Of a stretch of 64,000 nt of DNA, positions 31,975 through 40,187 are shown in pieces. The notes below the pieces were generated by a model. The model worked only from the letters and a program-made list of their open reading frames with translations. It did not search any database and was not told the origin of the DNA. Each line of letters begins with the position of its first letter. Position 1 is the first letter of the stretch. The DNA is from Chloroflexota bacterium (GTDB lineage: Bacteria > Chloroflexota > Anaerolineae > Anaerolineales > Anaerolineaceae), in assembly GCA_029561345.1 (NCBI GenBank), contig JAKQJC010000064.1, positions 62,001 to 126,000 of the forward strand, given 5' to 3'. A program made the position numbers and the translations under genes.

Positions 31975-34227
31975 GTGGACGTCGATTTATCTTTCCGGAT
32001 TTATTATTTTGGCCTTATCCTTGCCTTTTGCATCTCTTTTGAAATGGTGCGTTACAGCCTGCAGCATCTCAATGCTGTGGGAGGAAAAACCTTCTTTGCC
32101 ATGATGTCTGGGGTGCTGTTCTGGATCACCTGCACCCTCATCCCCTGGATCATCGGACCCGACTCCAGCCTGTTCTGGTACAAGGTCGGTTACCTGGGGG
32201 TTGAAATGGTGCCAGTGAGCTGGTTTCTGTTTTCCCTGGCCTATAACGGTCTGGACGTCAGGCGGCTGTGGCGATACTGGATCCTCCTGCTGATTATTCC
32301 GGTCTGGACCCTGACAGGGGTCTGGGGCGAGTGGTTTTGGGAGTCAATCCGCTTTATCAGTGGGGAAGAATTCAAGCTGGTGGCAGTGGATTTTCAGCCC
32401 TCATTCTGGATCCCGGTGCTCAATTCATATGCTCTGGTGATTGCCGGGGGCGTTTTGCTGATCATCGGCGCACTTAAATCTCATGAGGCGCACCGCGGCC
32501 GCCGGCTGATGCTGCTGCTGGCCAGCTTTTTGCCGCTCAGCACCAATATTCTGTATATGTTTGGCCTGACCCCACAGTTTGACTTTGATATGACGCCCAT
32601 TTCCTTTGCCTTCAGCGGCGCGGCGCTGGGTTACGGTTTCGTGCGCTACCGCCTGATGAACCTGGTGCCGGTGGCGCATTCTTCCATGGTCGAACACATG
32701 GAAGACGGCGTGATGGTGCTGGACCCCAGCCTGATCATCCTTTACTGTGGGGATTCCTTTGAGAAGCTTTCAGGGCTGACTCTGCACCAGATCCGCGAGA
32801 AGCGCTTTTCAGAGGTTTTTCCGGAAATTCCTTTTGACCCGCAGCAGCCTGTTTTTGAAGCAGCCCTGCCAGCCGGCCCGGCGCCGCGGGTTTTCCAGGT
32901 GCGCTGCTCAAACCTGAAGGATGAACAGACCGGCCAGATGGGGTATTTGCTGGTCTGGCATGATATCACCGCGCGCAAGCAGATGGAGATGGACCTGGCC
33001 AACAGCACCACCCGCTTCACCCGCCTGTTTATGGAGGCGCCGCTGCCGATGATTGAGGCGGATGCCAGCCAGATGCTGCCGTTGATTGCCAGCGTGCCTG
33101 CCGGGGAAGATCCCCTGGCATATCTGCGCCAGCATCCTGAGCTGGCGCGAGCGGTGTTTAATCAGATCCAGTTCCGCCTGATCAACGACGCCATGCTGAA
33201 CCTGTTCCAGGCCCCAGACCGCGACAGCCTGCAGCATTTCTTTTTCAGCAATCCAGCCGATCAGATTCCGATGGCGGCGGCCGTCATTTTCATGCCCGAT
33301 CAGACCACCACCAGTTTCGATTTTGATGCGCGCACATTTAACGGTGAACAGCGCTTTTTGCGCATCCAGCTTTCGAATCTCTCCAATCCAGGGCAATTTG
33401 ACCAGATCCTGATCCTGGCAGTGGATGTGACCGCGCAGCAGCACAGCCTTTTGGAAATGAAGAAAGCCATGGAACACGAGCGCAACATGAACCAGATCAA
33501 AAGCCGCTTCACCGCCATGGTTTCCCACCAGTTCCGCACCCCCTTGAATGTGATCCTGTCTTCCTCCGAACTGCTGCGCAACTATGAAGACCGGCTTTCA
33601 TCTCAGCAGAAAGAGCGCTGTTTCCTGCGCACGGTGGAATCCATCCAGCAAATGACCACCCTGCTGGACGAGGTGCTGATGCTCGACCGGGCCGAATCAG
33701 CCTCGCTGCCGCAGCACATTCTGGCGGTGGACCTGAATGCCTTCTGCCGCGAGATGGCGGAGCGCTTCACTGACATCAACCACAAAAACCAGCTTGTGCG
33801 CTCAACCTATGCGGGACCCGAAAAACAGCAAATGGTTAACAAGTTCTTCCTGACCCAGGTGGTCGAAAACCTGCTTTCGAATGCCACCAAATATTCGCCG
33901 GAAGGCAGCGAAATCCACCTGCGCTGCCAGGTTGAAAACGGCCAGGCCGCCTTCGAAGTGCAAGATCACGGCGTGGGCATTCCCAAAGACGAATTGAAGA
34001 ACATTGGCGATCCCTTTTACCGGGCCAGCAATGTGCAGGATGTGAAAGGCACCGGGCTGGGCATGGCGGTGGTCAACCGCTACCTGGCACAGATGGGGGG
34101 TAAAATGGAGATTGATTCTCATCCTGACCGGGGGACGCGCATCAACTTCGCCATTCCGGTCACCGAGGCGGAACCGCCGGAGGAAATTCACCATGAAGAA
34201 GACGGAGAAAACTTGCATATCGCCTGA
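31975..34227 (+). CDS. Membrane sensor histidine kinase with 7TM-like N-terminus and PAS domains
   Basis: The 750-aa product starts at a GTG with a distant GGAGG, so the exact start is uncertain. Residues 6-225 hold seven or eight membrane helices of the His_kinase_N_7TM type. A PAS domain follows (about 236-335, ending LLVWHDITARKQMEM), then a second PAS-like region (about 340-490). The kinase core has an H-box FTAMVSHQFRTPLN (His518), N-box NLLSNATKYSPEG, G1 DHGVGIPKDE and G2 GTGLGMAVV. No receiver domain and no adjacent cognate regulator. The next gene, a GH44, starts within its end. Confidence 0.93.
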   Translation: MDVDLSFRIYYFGLILAFCISFEMVRYSLQHLNAVGGKTFFAMMSGVLFWITCTLIPWIIGPDSSLFWYKVGYLGVEMVPVSWFLFSLAYNGLDVRRLWRYWILLLIIPVWTLTGVWGEWFWESIRFISGEEFKLVAVDFQPSFWIPVLNSYALVIAGGVLLIIGALKSHEAHRGRRLMLLLASFLPLSTNILYMFGLTPQFDFDMTPISFAFSGAALGYGFVRYRLMNLVPVAHSSMVEHMEDGVMVLDPSLIILYCGDSFEKLSGLTLHQIREKRFSEVFPEIPFDPQQPVFEAALPAGPAPRVFQVRCSNLKDEQTGQMGYLLVWHDITARKQMEMDLANSTTRFTRLFMEAPLPMIEADASQMLPLIASVPAGEDPLAYLRQHPELARAVFNQIQFRLINDAMLNLFQAPDRDSLQHFFFSNPADQIPMAAAVIFMPDQTTTSFDFDARTFNGEQRFLRIQLSNLSNPGQFDQILILAVDVTAQQHSLLEMKKAMEHERNMNQIKSRFTAMVSHQFRTPLNVILSSSELLRNYEDRLSSQQKERCFLRTVESIQQMTTLLDEVLMLDRAESASLPQHILAVDLNAFCREMAERFTDINHKNQLVRSTYAGPEKQQMVNKFFLTQVVENLLSNATKYSPEGSEIHLRCQVENGQAAFEVQDHGVGIPKDELKNIGDPFYRASNVQDVKGTGLGMAVVNRYLAQMGGKMEIDSHPDRGTRINFAIPVTEAEPPEEIHHEEDGENLHIA

Positions 34228-36367
34228 GATTCTTTTCAGGCTGGTTCTGGCGGGAGTGATGGCGGCGCTGGCCCTGGGACCGGCAGCCGCGCCGGTTCAG
34301 GCGGCCCCGGCTGCCCAGGCGGTCTATGCCGACGCCCTGGCAGCGGAATGGGCCAACTGGTCGTGGAGCCTCACCGCCAATTTTTCAAGCACCTCGCCGG
34401 TGCACGGCGGCAGTTATGCCATCTCAGCCGCCTATACGGCCGGCTGGGGCGGGCTGCAGCTGGGCAACAACGACGGCGTGGATATTGGCAGCAGCAACCG
34501 CCTGGAGTTCTGGATCCACGGCGGCAGCAGCGGAGGCCAGCCCATCCGCTTCACCCTCAACAGCGGCTGCGGCAGCCTGAGCCAGGACCTGTCCCCCGCT
34601 GCCAATACCTGGACGCGGGTGGAAGTGGATTTGAGCCCGCTGCCGCCCCCGCGCCGCATCACCACCCTGGTCTGGATGAACAATTCCAACAGCGTGCCGG
34701 GAACGTTTTACCTGGATGACATCCGCTTTTACGAAGACACCAACCCGGTGACCCCGCCGGCAGCCCAGCCGGGACCGGCGCTGAGCGTGGACCTGGCAGC
34801 TACCGGTACGCTGATCAGCCCCTATATTTACGGCATGAATTTTGCCAGCGAAAGCCTGGCTGATGAGCTGGATTTGCCGGTGCGCCGCTGGGGGGGAAAC
34901 TCCACCACCCGCTACAACTACCTGACCGACACCTCGAACCGCGGCAGCGACTGGTACTTTGAAAACGTGGCCGGCTCGGCCAACCCGGCCAACCTGCCGG
35001 ATGGCTCGGAAACCGACCTGTTTATCGCACAAAATGTGCGCACCGGCGCCGAAAGTCTGATCACCATTCCGCTGATCGGCTGGACGCCCAAGGCGCGCGA
35101 CGCCTCGTGCGGGTTCAGCGTCAGCAAATACGGCGCGCAGACCGACCGCGACTGGCAGTGGCGGCCGGATTGCGGCAACGGGGTGAGCAGCGGCGGCGGC
35201 AACATCACCGGCAACGATCCGCACGACACCAGCATGGAAATCACCACCGCTTTTGTGCAGGGCTGGATCACCTATCTGAAGGGCCGCTACGGCGCGGCCG
35301 GGGCGGGCGGGGTGCGCTTCTACAACCTGGATAACGAGCCCATGCTGTGGAACAGCACCCACCGCGACGTGCACCCGGCGGCCACCAGCTATGACGAGCT
35401 GCGCGACCGCACGGTGGCTTACGCCGCGGCGGTGAAGGCGGCGGACCCGCAGGCCCTGACCCTGGGACCGGTGCTGTGGGGCTGGACGGCCTATTTCTAT
35501 TCAGCGCTGGACGCAGCCGCAGGCGGATCCTGGTGGAACAACCCGCAGGACCGCCTGGCGCACGGCAATGTGCCTTTCATCGAGTGGTACCTGCAGCAGA
35601 TGCGCAGCTATGAGCTGCAGCACGGCACGCGCATTCTGGACTTTGTGGATGTGCATTATTACCCGCAGGCCGGCGGCATTTTCTCCTCTTCGCTGGGCGA
35701 TGCCGCCACCCAGGCGCTGCGCCTGCGCTCCACCCGCGCTTTGTGGGACCGCACCTACACAGACGAAAGCTGGATTGCCGATGAGGTCTATCTCATTCCC
35801 CGCATGAAGGAATGGGTGACCACCAATTACCCCGGCACCCGCCTGGCCGTCACCGAGTATAACTGGGGGGCGCACTGCTATATTAACGGGGCGCTGGCTC
35901 AGGCTGATGTGCTGGGCATTTTCGGCCGCGAAGGGCTGGACCTGGCCACCCTGTGGGGGCCGCCCGTTTCGCAGGCGCCCGCCGCCTTTGCCTTCCGCAT
36001 GTTCCGCAATTATGACGGTGCGCACAGCCGCTTTGGCGACCTGAGCCTGCCGGCCAGCAGCGCTGATGAGGCCCAGGTGGCCATTTTCGCCGCGGCGCAT
36101 CCCAACGGCGGCAACCTGACCCTGCTGGTGATCAACAAAACGGATGTGCCGCGCACCAGCACCCTGGCGCTGCCGGGCTTGCAGGCCGGTTCGGCGCGCG
36201 TGTTCAGCTACGGCGCGGCCGATCTGAGCGCCATTCACGGCCCGACCACCCAGATGGTGAGCGCCAGCTTCAGCATGACCTTCGCCCCGCAGTCCATCAC
36301 TCTGATCGAGATTCCGCAAACCGACACCCGCCTGCACCTGTTCATGCCGCTGGTGGCTGTGCCGTAG
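34193..36367 (+). CDS. Secreted GH44-family endoglucanase/xyloglucanase
   Basis: Cleaves beta-1,4-glucan or xyloglucan chains outside the cell. The 724-aa product starts at ATG 34193 behind GGAGGA and overlaps the histidine kinase gene by 35 nt. A signal peptide ends near residue 42 (AAPVQA/AP). Residues 47-180 form a jelly-roll carbohydrate-binding-like domain (WANWSWS ... FYLDDIRFYED). The GH44 part (about 196-700) has NLDNEPM with acid/base Glu382 and VTEYNWG with nucleophile Glu555, plus VDVHYYPQ. No dockerin or anchor is visible. This is a complete family-44 core. Confidence 0.92.
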   Translation: MKKTEKTCISPEILFRLVLAGVMAALALGPAAAPVQAAPAAQAVYADALAAEWANWSWSLTANFSSTSPVHGGSYAISAAYTAGWGGLQLGNNDGVDIGSSNRLEFWIHGGSSGGQPIRFTLNSGCGSLSQDLSPAANTWTRVEVDLSPLPPPRRITTLVWMNNSNSVPGTFYLDDIRFYEDTNPVTPPAAQPGPALSVDLAATGTLISPYIYGMNFASESLADELDLPVRRWGGNSTTRYNYLTDTSNRGSDWYFENVAGSANPANLPDGSETDLFIAQNVRTGAESLITIPLIGWTPKARDASCGFSVSKYGAQTDRDWQWRPDCGNGVSSGGGNITGNDPHDTSMEITTAFVQGWITYLKGRYGAAGAGGVRFYNLDNEPMLWNSTHRDVHPAATSYDELRDRTVAYAAAVKAADPQALTLGPVLWGWTAYFYSALDAAAGGSWWNNPQDRLAHGNVPFIEWYLQQMRSYELQHGTRILDFVDVHYYPQAGGIFSSSLGDAATQALRLRSTRALWDRTYTDESWIADEVYLIPRMKEWVTTNYPGTRLAVTEYNWGAHCYINGALAQADVLGIFGREGLDLATLWGPPVSQAPAAFAFRMFRNYDGAHSRFGDLSLPASSADEAQVAIFAAAHPNGGNLTLLVINKTDVPRTSTLALPGLQAGSARVFSYGAADLSAIHGPTTQMVSASFSMTFAPQSITLIEIPQTDTRLHLFMPLVAVP

Positions 36368-36425
36368 GAGGAAGACCTGCCCGATCACCTCAGCGATATT
36401 GCCGTCTATGACAACAGCGACCCGC
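36368..36425 (+). pseudogene. Possible coding scrap ending DIAVYDNS
   Basis: Right after the GH44 stop, the same frame reads HLSDIAVYDNSDPR, reminiscent of the C-terminal ...YDNS... segment of zeta-toxin-like P-loop proteins, before it runs into the transposase remnant. It lacks a start and the rest of a gene, so it can only be a leftover interrupted by the insertion, or a chance match. Confidence 0.2.
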
Positions 36426-36594
36426 GTCGCTCTTCATATCGCTTATCGGGTGCTGCCCCAAGGTAATTCTCCCGTTCTGCCCTCATGGCGGCATTAATCA
36501 TCACCCAGATCATTTCTGGCACACAGTCTAATCCGTCTGTAGCAATTTTCTCCAAAATCTCTCGAGATAGTGCAGAATCAATTTGGTAGGTCAT
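36406..36594 (-). pseudogene. IS256-family transposase, N-terminal remnant
   Basis: The 62-codon frame starts at ATG 36594 behind AAGGAG and reads into the family-typical N-terminus: a helical start and AERENYLGAAPDKRYEERRG, matching the pattern ERxxYLGAxPYERxxxRxGY of IS256/Mutator transposases. The frame then stops after a few odd residues, so the DDE catalytic core is absent. No flanking inverted repeats were found. It marks an old insertion or deletion at the junction behind the GH44 gene. Confidence 0.75.
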
Positions 36595-36710
36595 GGTTTC
36601 TCCTTTTTGTTTGGATACTTCCAGGATAACCTGATCTACCGTTTTTGTTATGGTTCGGAATTCTACAAAACTAATTGTACGCCGTTTTGTTCCCTTTTTT
36701 ACCGCCTCGT

Positions 36711-38318
36711 TCAGCGCGCCGGGGCGGTTCCCAAAAACGTAACCGTATAGCTCTCCGCCGCGCCCTCAAATGCCAGGCGCACAGCCGCGCCGCTGCTTTT
36801 GTTAATCAGGTATATATGCTGGGCGGCGGCGTCCTGCACATAGCCCAGCAGCCAGCCGCTGCCGGCCACATCCTTCAGCAGGACAATATCTTCCGGCAGG
36901 GGCGCCAGTTCGCTGTCTTTCTGCGCGGCCAGGTCAAAGCGGTGCAGGGTCATGCCGCCGCTGGCGTTCACCGCCGCGGTGTAAATGGCCTTTTCGCTTT
37001 CCACCCAGGCCCAGGGCGCGTCGCGGCCGGGAATGGCCAGCAGTTCGGTCGTCTCGCCGCTGGCGCGGTCGAACGCCATCAAATGCGTCACCTGTTCATC
37101 CATGCCCAGGGCGGTCATTTTGGCAAAAAGCAGCTTCTGGCCCGCCACATCCCAAACCAGGTCGCGGTAATACAGCCCATCCTCGGCCTTCACCTGCGCG
37201 TCCTGGTAAACCAGCTTTTCCACCGCGGTGCCGCCGTAAGTGGAGATCAGCGCAATGCCCAGCGGATCCAGGCAGCCCTCGCGCTCGCCGTAGTTCAGCG
37301 CCGAAGCCAGGCTGGCGCTGTCGGCGCTCCAATCGGCAAAGGCGTGGCAGTTATTAAACTTATAGAATGCGCTGGAGGGCAGGTAGGCCGCAATGTTCTG
37401 ATCCACATACCCCAGGGCCATGCGCGATTGGATGTGCAGCCACTGCCCATCCGGCGACCAGCGCACCGGTGAGTAGGTGTTGCCCAGGATGCGCTCGTTT
37501 TCCAGGGTGTGCGAAAGCAGCACCGTGCGCCCGTTGTCGTAAATATCGTAAATCACCAGGCCGTCATAGGCCTGGTAGGCCAGGTAGGTGCTGTCGGGAT
37601 GAAACACCACCGGGTGTGGTCCGAAGAAATAGGCCGCCTTCGACTCATTTTGCGTATCCACCGGGAACAGGGTGATGATCATGGCCTTGCCGGTGAAAGG
37701 CTTGCGGATGATTTTCAGGCCCTCGTCGTCCGAATAGGCCAGAAAGCTGCTGTCGGGACTGAAGGTGATGGAACTGCGCCCGGCGGCGCCACCTATCGTA
37801 TCCACAAAGGGCAGCGCCAGCGGCGGGCCGTCAAACGGGGCCGCCAGCACCTTCACCCCCTGCTGATCCACAAAGGCCAGCCAGGCGCCGTCGGGGCTGA
37901 GGGTCGCTTTGTCAAGCTCGCTTTCAGGGGCGAAAAGCGGTTTACCCGTCCAGGTGGCCAGGCTGTAGCGCTGCAGGCTGCCGTCCACAAGAAAGAGCAG
38001 GCTCAGGTCTTCGCCCGGAGTGGGTTGAACCAAGGGGGTCGCCTTGCCGGCCGGGGTAATCTCGCTGCCGGGGGTGGGGGTTGGGGTGGGCGCCGGGCTG
38101 GCGGCTGTTCGCGCCAGGGTGGGGGTAACTTTGGGAGCGCCCCAATCCGGGTTCAGGGTGGGGCGGGTGGCGCTGGGCTGCGGGGTCAGAGTGCGGGCCG
38201 GTTTTTTGGTCTCCGTAGGTGCCGCCGCGCTCGGTTCCACATTCGGCCGGCAGCCCGCCAGCATCAACACAGCCAGAATCAGCCCCCAAAGTGCCACAGC
38301 CAGCAACCTGTTTCTCAT
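36711..38318 (-). CDS. Lipoprotein with TolB/WD40-like propeller
   Basis: The 535-aa product starts at ATG 38318 behind GGAGGAAAG. A signal peptide with lipobox MLAGC (Cys23) is followed by a long Pro/Thr linker (residues 30-110), then repeated blades of the type LSPDGAWLAFVD, FSPDSSFLAYSD and WSPDGQWLHIQS, typical of TolB/WD40-like beta-propellers. The final blades are less regular. Such lipid-anchored propellers often bind ligands or scaffold cell-envelope complexes. The function is unknown. It is a single gene, with the MITE-like element just upstream of it. Confidence 0.85.
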   Translation of the reverse strand: MRNRLLAVALWGLILAVLMLAGCRPNVEPSAAAPTETKKPARTLTPQPSATRPTLNPDWGAPKVTPTLARTAASPAPTPTPTPGSEITPAGKATPLVQPTPGEDLSLLFLVDGSLQRYSLATWTGKPLFAPESELDKATLSPDGAWLAFVDQQGVKVLAAPFDGPPLALPFVDTIGGAAGRSSITFSPDSSFLAYSDDEGLKIIRKPFTGKAMIITLFPVDTQNESKAAYFFGPHPVVFHPDSTYLAYQAYDGLVIYDIYDNGRTVLLSHTLENERILGNTYSPVRWSPDGQWLHIQSRMALGYVDQNIAAYLPSSAFYKFNNCHAFADWSADSASLASALNYGEREGCLDPLGIALISTYGGTAVEKLVYQDAQVKAEDGLYYRDLVWDVAGQKLLFAKMTALGMDEQVTHLMAFDRASGETTELLAIPGRDAPWAWVESEKAIYTAAVNASGGMTLHRFDLAAQKDSELAPLPEDIVLLKDVAGSGWLLGYVQDAAAQHIYLINKSSGAAVRLAFEGAAESYTVTFLGTAPAR

Positions 38319-38466
38319 CAGCCTTTCCTCCAGAAAAATATACGAAAACCAGCATGCCTGTTTTGCAACAGCATTTCGTCGGCTGCCCTGCGGCAGCCCG
38401 GGTGCATCCATTTTGAACACCAAAGGGTGAAAAAAACGCTTCTAAAATTATACCAACAAATCATAA

Positions 38467-38673
38467 AAACAAGGTAACTACCTTGACAATGCCACATCTC
38501 TATCCTTCTTGAATTTTCAATGCTTTCAATCAGCAGAGTAACCGCATGGGGAGTTTTTGCCCAGCTTTGGGAGCAAAAACTCCCTCAATTAACAGTCGCC
38601 CCCTCCCAAAATTGGGGGGGGGTCGGGGGGTGGGTAATCTTAATGTGACATTGTCGAAGTAGTCACCAAACAA
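38467..38673. mobile_element. MITE-like element with 25-bp terminal inverted repeats and 6-bp flanks
   Basis: The ends 38473-38497 and 38643-38667 are inverted copies with 21 of 25 matching positions (GGTAACTACCTTGACAATG... against its partner). Both ends are flanked outside by AAACAA (38467-38472 and 38668-38673), as expected of a target duplication. The interior (145 bp) has no ORF; it holds a 12-bp perfect hairpin at 38549-38584 and a G-run at 38613-38634. A solo copy of the terminal repeat occurs at 760-784. No transposase is encoded, so it would need one in trans. Confidence 0.6.
38549..38584. repeat. Perfect 12-bp hairpin inside the MITE-like element
   Basis: GGGAGTTTTTGC and its exact complement surround a 12-nt loop. 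Not followed by a T-run, so not an obvious terminator; probably part of the folded element. Confidence 0.6.
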
Positions 38674-38702
38674 ATCCATGCTGCCCCCTGATTAACCCAA
38701 AA

Positions 38703-38730
38703 GAGCGGCCTTTTCAGCCGCTCCTTTTTT
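38703..38730. terminator. Intrinsic terminator downstream of the ferredoxin gene
   Basis: GAGCGGC pairs with GCCGCTC across a 7-nt loop; six T follow on the plus strand and four T on the minus strand. It lies 14 nt beyond the ferredoxin stop and may act in both directions. Confidence 0.7.
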
Positions 38731-38744
38731 AAAGTCAGGGTGTT

Positions 38745-38915
38745 TTATTGCGGGTTGGGCGCGCCCACCGGGCAAACGCTGTTGCAGGTGCCGCAATCAA
38801 TGCAGCATTCGGCGTTGATCACATATTTGTCGGCGCCAGCCGTGATGCACTTTTCGGGGCATTCGGGCTCGCAGGCGCCGCAGCTGATACAATCATCATT
38901 AATGAAATAGGCCAT
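38745..38915 (-). CDS. 2[4Fe-4S] ferredoxin, 56 aa
   Basis: Electron carrier of clostridial type. The product has two cluster motifs, CISCGACEPECP and CIDCGTCNSVCP, each with CxxCxxCxxxCP spacing. The 2[4Fe-4S] fold would coordinate two clusters at low potential. The frame starts at ATG 38915 behind GGAACT/GGAAAGGA and ends at TAA 38745-38747. It has its own promoter (38965-38993) and terminator, so it is a single-gene unit. The partners (oxidoreductases) are not in the window. Confidence 0.95.
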   Translation of the reverse strand: MAYFINDDCISCGACEPECPEKCITAGADKYVINAECCIDCGTCNSVCPVGAPNPQ

Positions 38916-38964
38916 GTTTTAGTTCCTTTCCACGCTGGTTTATTTATCAACTTTGACCGACATA

Positions 38965-38993
38965 AGCATAGCACATCGCACATCAAAAGTCAA
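38965..38993 (-). promoter_or_regulatory. Sigma70-type promoter of the ferredoxin gene
   Basis: On the minus strand TTGACT (38988-38993), 17 bp, TATGCT (38965-38970) with a TGn extension, about 50 nt ahead of the ferredoxin ATG. Confidence 0.7.
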
Positions 38994-39023
38994 AGGTCAA
39001 ATATGATGATTTTTGTCACCTTT

Positions 39024-40052
39024 TTATAGTGCCTGCTCATCGCCGTAATGCAGAATGGTGTCGCGGATCTCGCCCCATTTCAGCGCATCGGCAATGCCCT
39101 GGTCAATGGTCAGGGTGGTTTTCCAGCCCAGCAGGTCCCTGGCGCGGTCGGCATTGGCATAAGCCCCTGCCACATCGCCTGGTCGCGGATCGGTTTCCTC
39201 GCGCTTCACCGGCTTGCCAAACACGCGCTCGAAAGCCTCCACCAGTTCCTTCACCGTCACGCCGTTGCCCGAGCCCAGGTTGATCACCAGATAGCCGCCT
39301 TCGGGGTTGCCGGCGCGTTCAAAAGCCTGGTCAAACTGAGTCACCGCGCTCACATGGGCCATCGCCAGGTCCCAGATATGGATGTAATCGCGAATGCCCG
39401 TGCCGTCGCGGGTGGGCCAGTGGGTGCCGGTCACATAAAACACCGGTTCGCGGCCCATGGCCACCGAAACCAGTTTGCCCAGCACGTGCGAAGGGTTCTT
39501 GATATGAATGCCCGAGCGCATTTTGGGATCAGCGCCAATGGGGTTGAAATAGCGCAGGGCAATGCCCTTCAGGCCGTAAGCGCGGCAGAAATCTTCCAGC
39601 ACCATTTCCATCATGAACTTGGTGCGCGCATAGGGGCTGCTGGGGCGCAGCGGAGAATCCTCGCGCACCATGAAGCCCGGCACCACATCGTAAATTGAAG
39701 CCGACGAGCTGAAGACAATCCGCGGGTAGCCCAGGCGCGCCAGGGTGCGGAACAGTTCCAGCGATTTTCCCACGTTGTCGCGGTAATATTCGTAGGGTTT
39801 TTCCACCGATTCAGGCACCACAATCAGGGCCGCGCAGTGAATGGTGGCCTGAATATCCGGATGCTCGCGGAAAATGGTTTCCAGGGCTGCCTGGTCGGCA
39901 ATATCCGCCTGGTAAAAAATGCGGCCCTTAGTAAACTCGGGACGCCCCGTCACCAGTGAATCAAGGATGATAGGGGTATGGCCGTGATCTTCAAGGGCAG
40001 AACAGATGGTGCTGCCAATATAGCCGGCGCCGCCGGTGATCAAGTATTTCAT
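39024..40052 (-). CDS. galE: UDP-glucose 4-epimerase
   Basis: Interconverts UDP-glucose and UDP-galactose in the cytoplasm. The 342-aa product has the NAD-binding GGAGYIGST (residues 7-15), the SSSASIY catalytic stretch with Ser, and YARTK (Tyr/Lys pair), then RYFNPIGADP and DYIHIWDLA. Start ATG 40052 has GAAGGAGG upstream. Length is typical (about 330-345). It sits apart from other galactose genes; it is probably supplying nucleotide sugars for cell-surface glycans, together with the adjacent glycosyltransferases. Confidence 0.95.
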   Translation of the reverse strand: MKYLITGGAGYIGSTICSALEDHGHTPIILDSLVTGRPEFTKGRIFYQADIADQAALETIFREHPDIQATIHCAALIVVPESVEKPYEYYRDNVGKSLELFRTLARLGYPRIVFSSSASIYDVVPGFMVREDSPLRPSSPYARTKFMMEMVLEDFCRAYGLKGIALRYFNPIGADPKMRSGIHIKNPSHVLGKLVSVAMGREPVFYVTGTHWPTRDGTGIRDYIHIWDLAMAHVSAVTQFDQAFERAGNPEGGYLVINLGSGNGVTVKELVEAFERVFGKPVKREETDPRPGDVAGAYANADRARDLLGWKTTLTIDQGIADALKWGEIRDTILHYGDEQAL

Positions 40053-40187
40053 AAGCCTCCTTCAAGAATATCCTCAAGCCGGTTCCACCGGCCAGGTGAA
40101 TCAACTTGCTGAATGAAATGGTTAACACGCCGCTCCGCGGCGGGTGCGGGGGTCTGAGGTGGGTTGTCATCATCTGCCGCAGTTAAA

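Noticed and set aside
38600-38640. G-rich stretch that could form a quadruplex
   Set aside because: Part of the non-coding MITE-like element; no gene depends on it, and G-run spacing is irregular.
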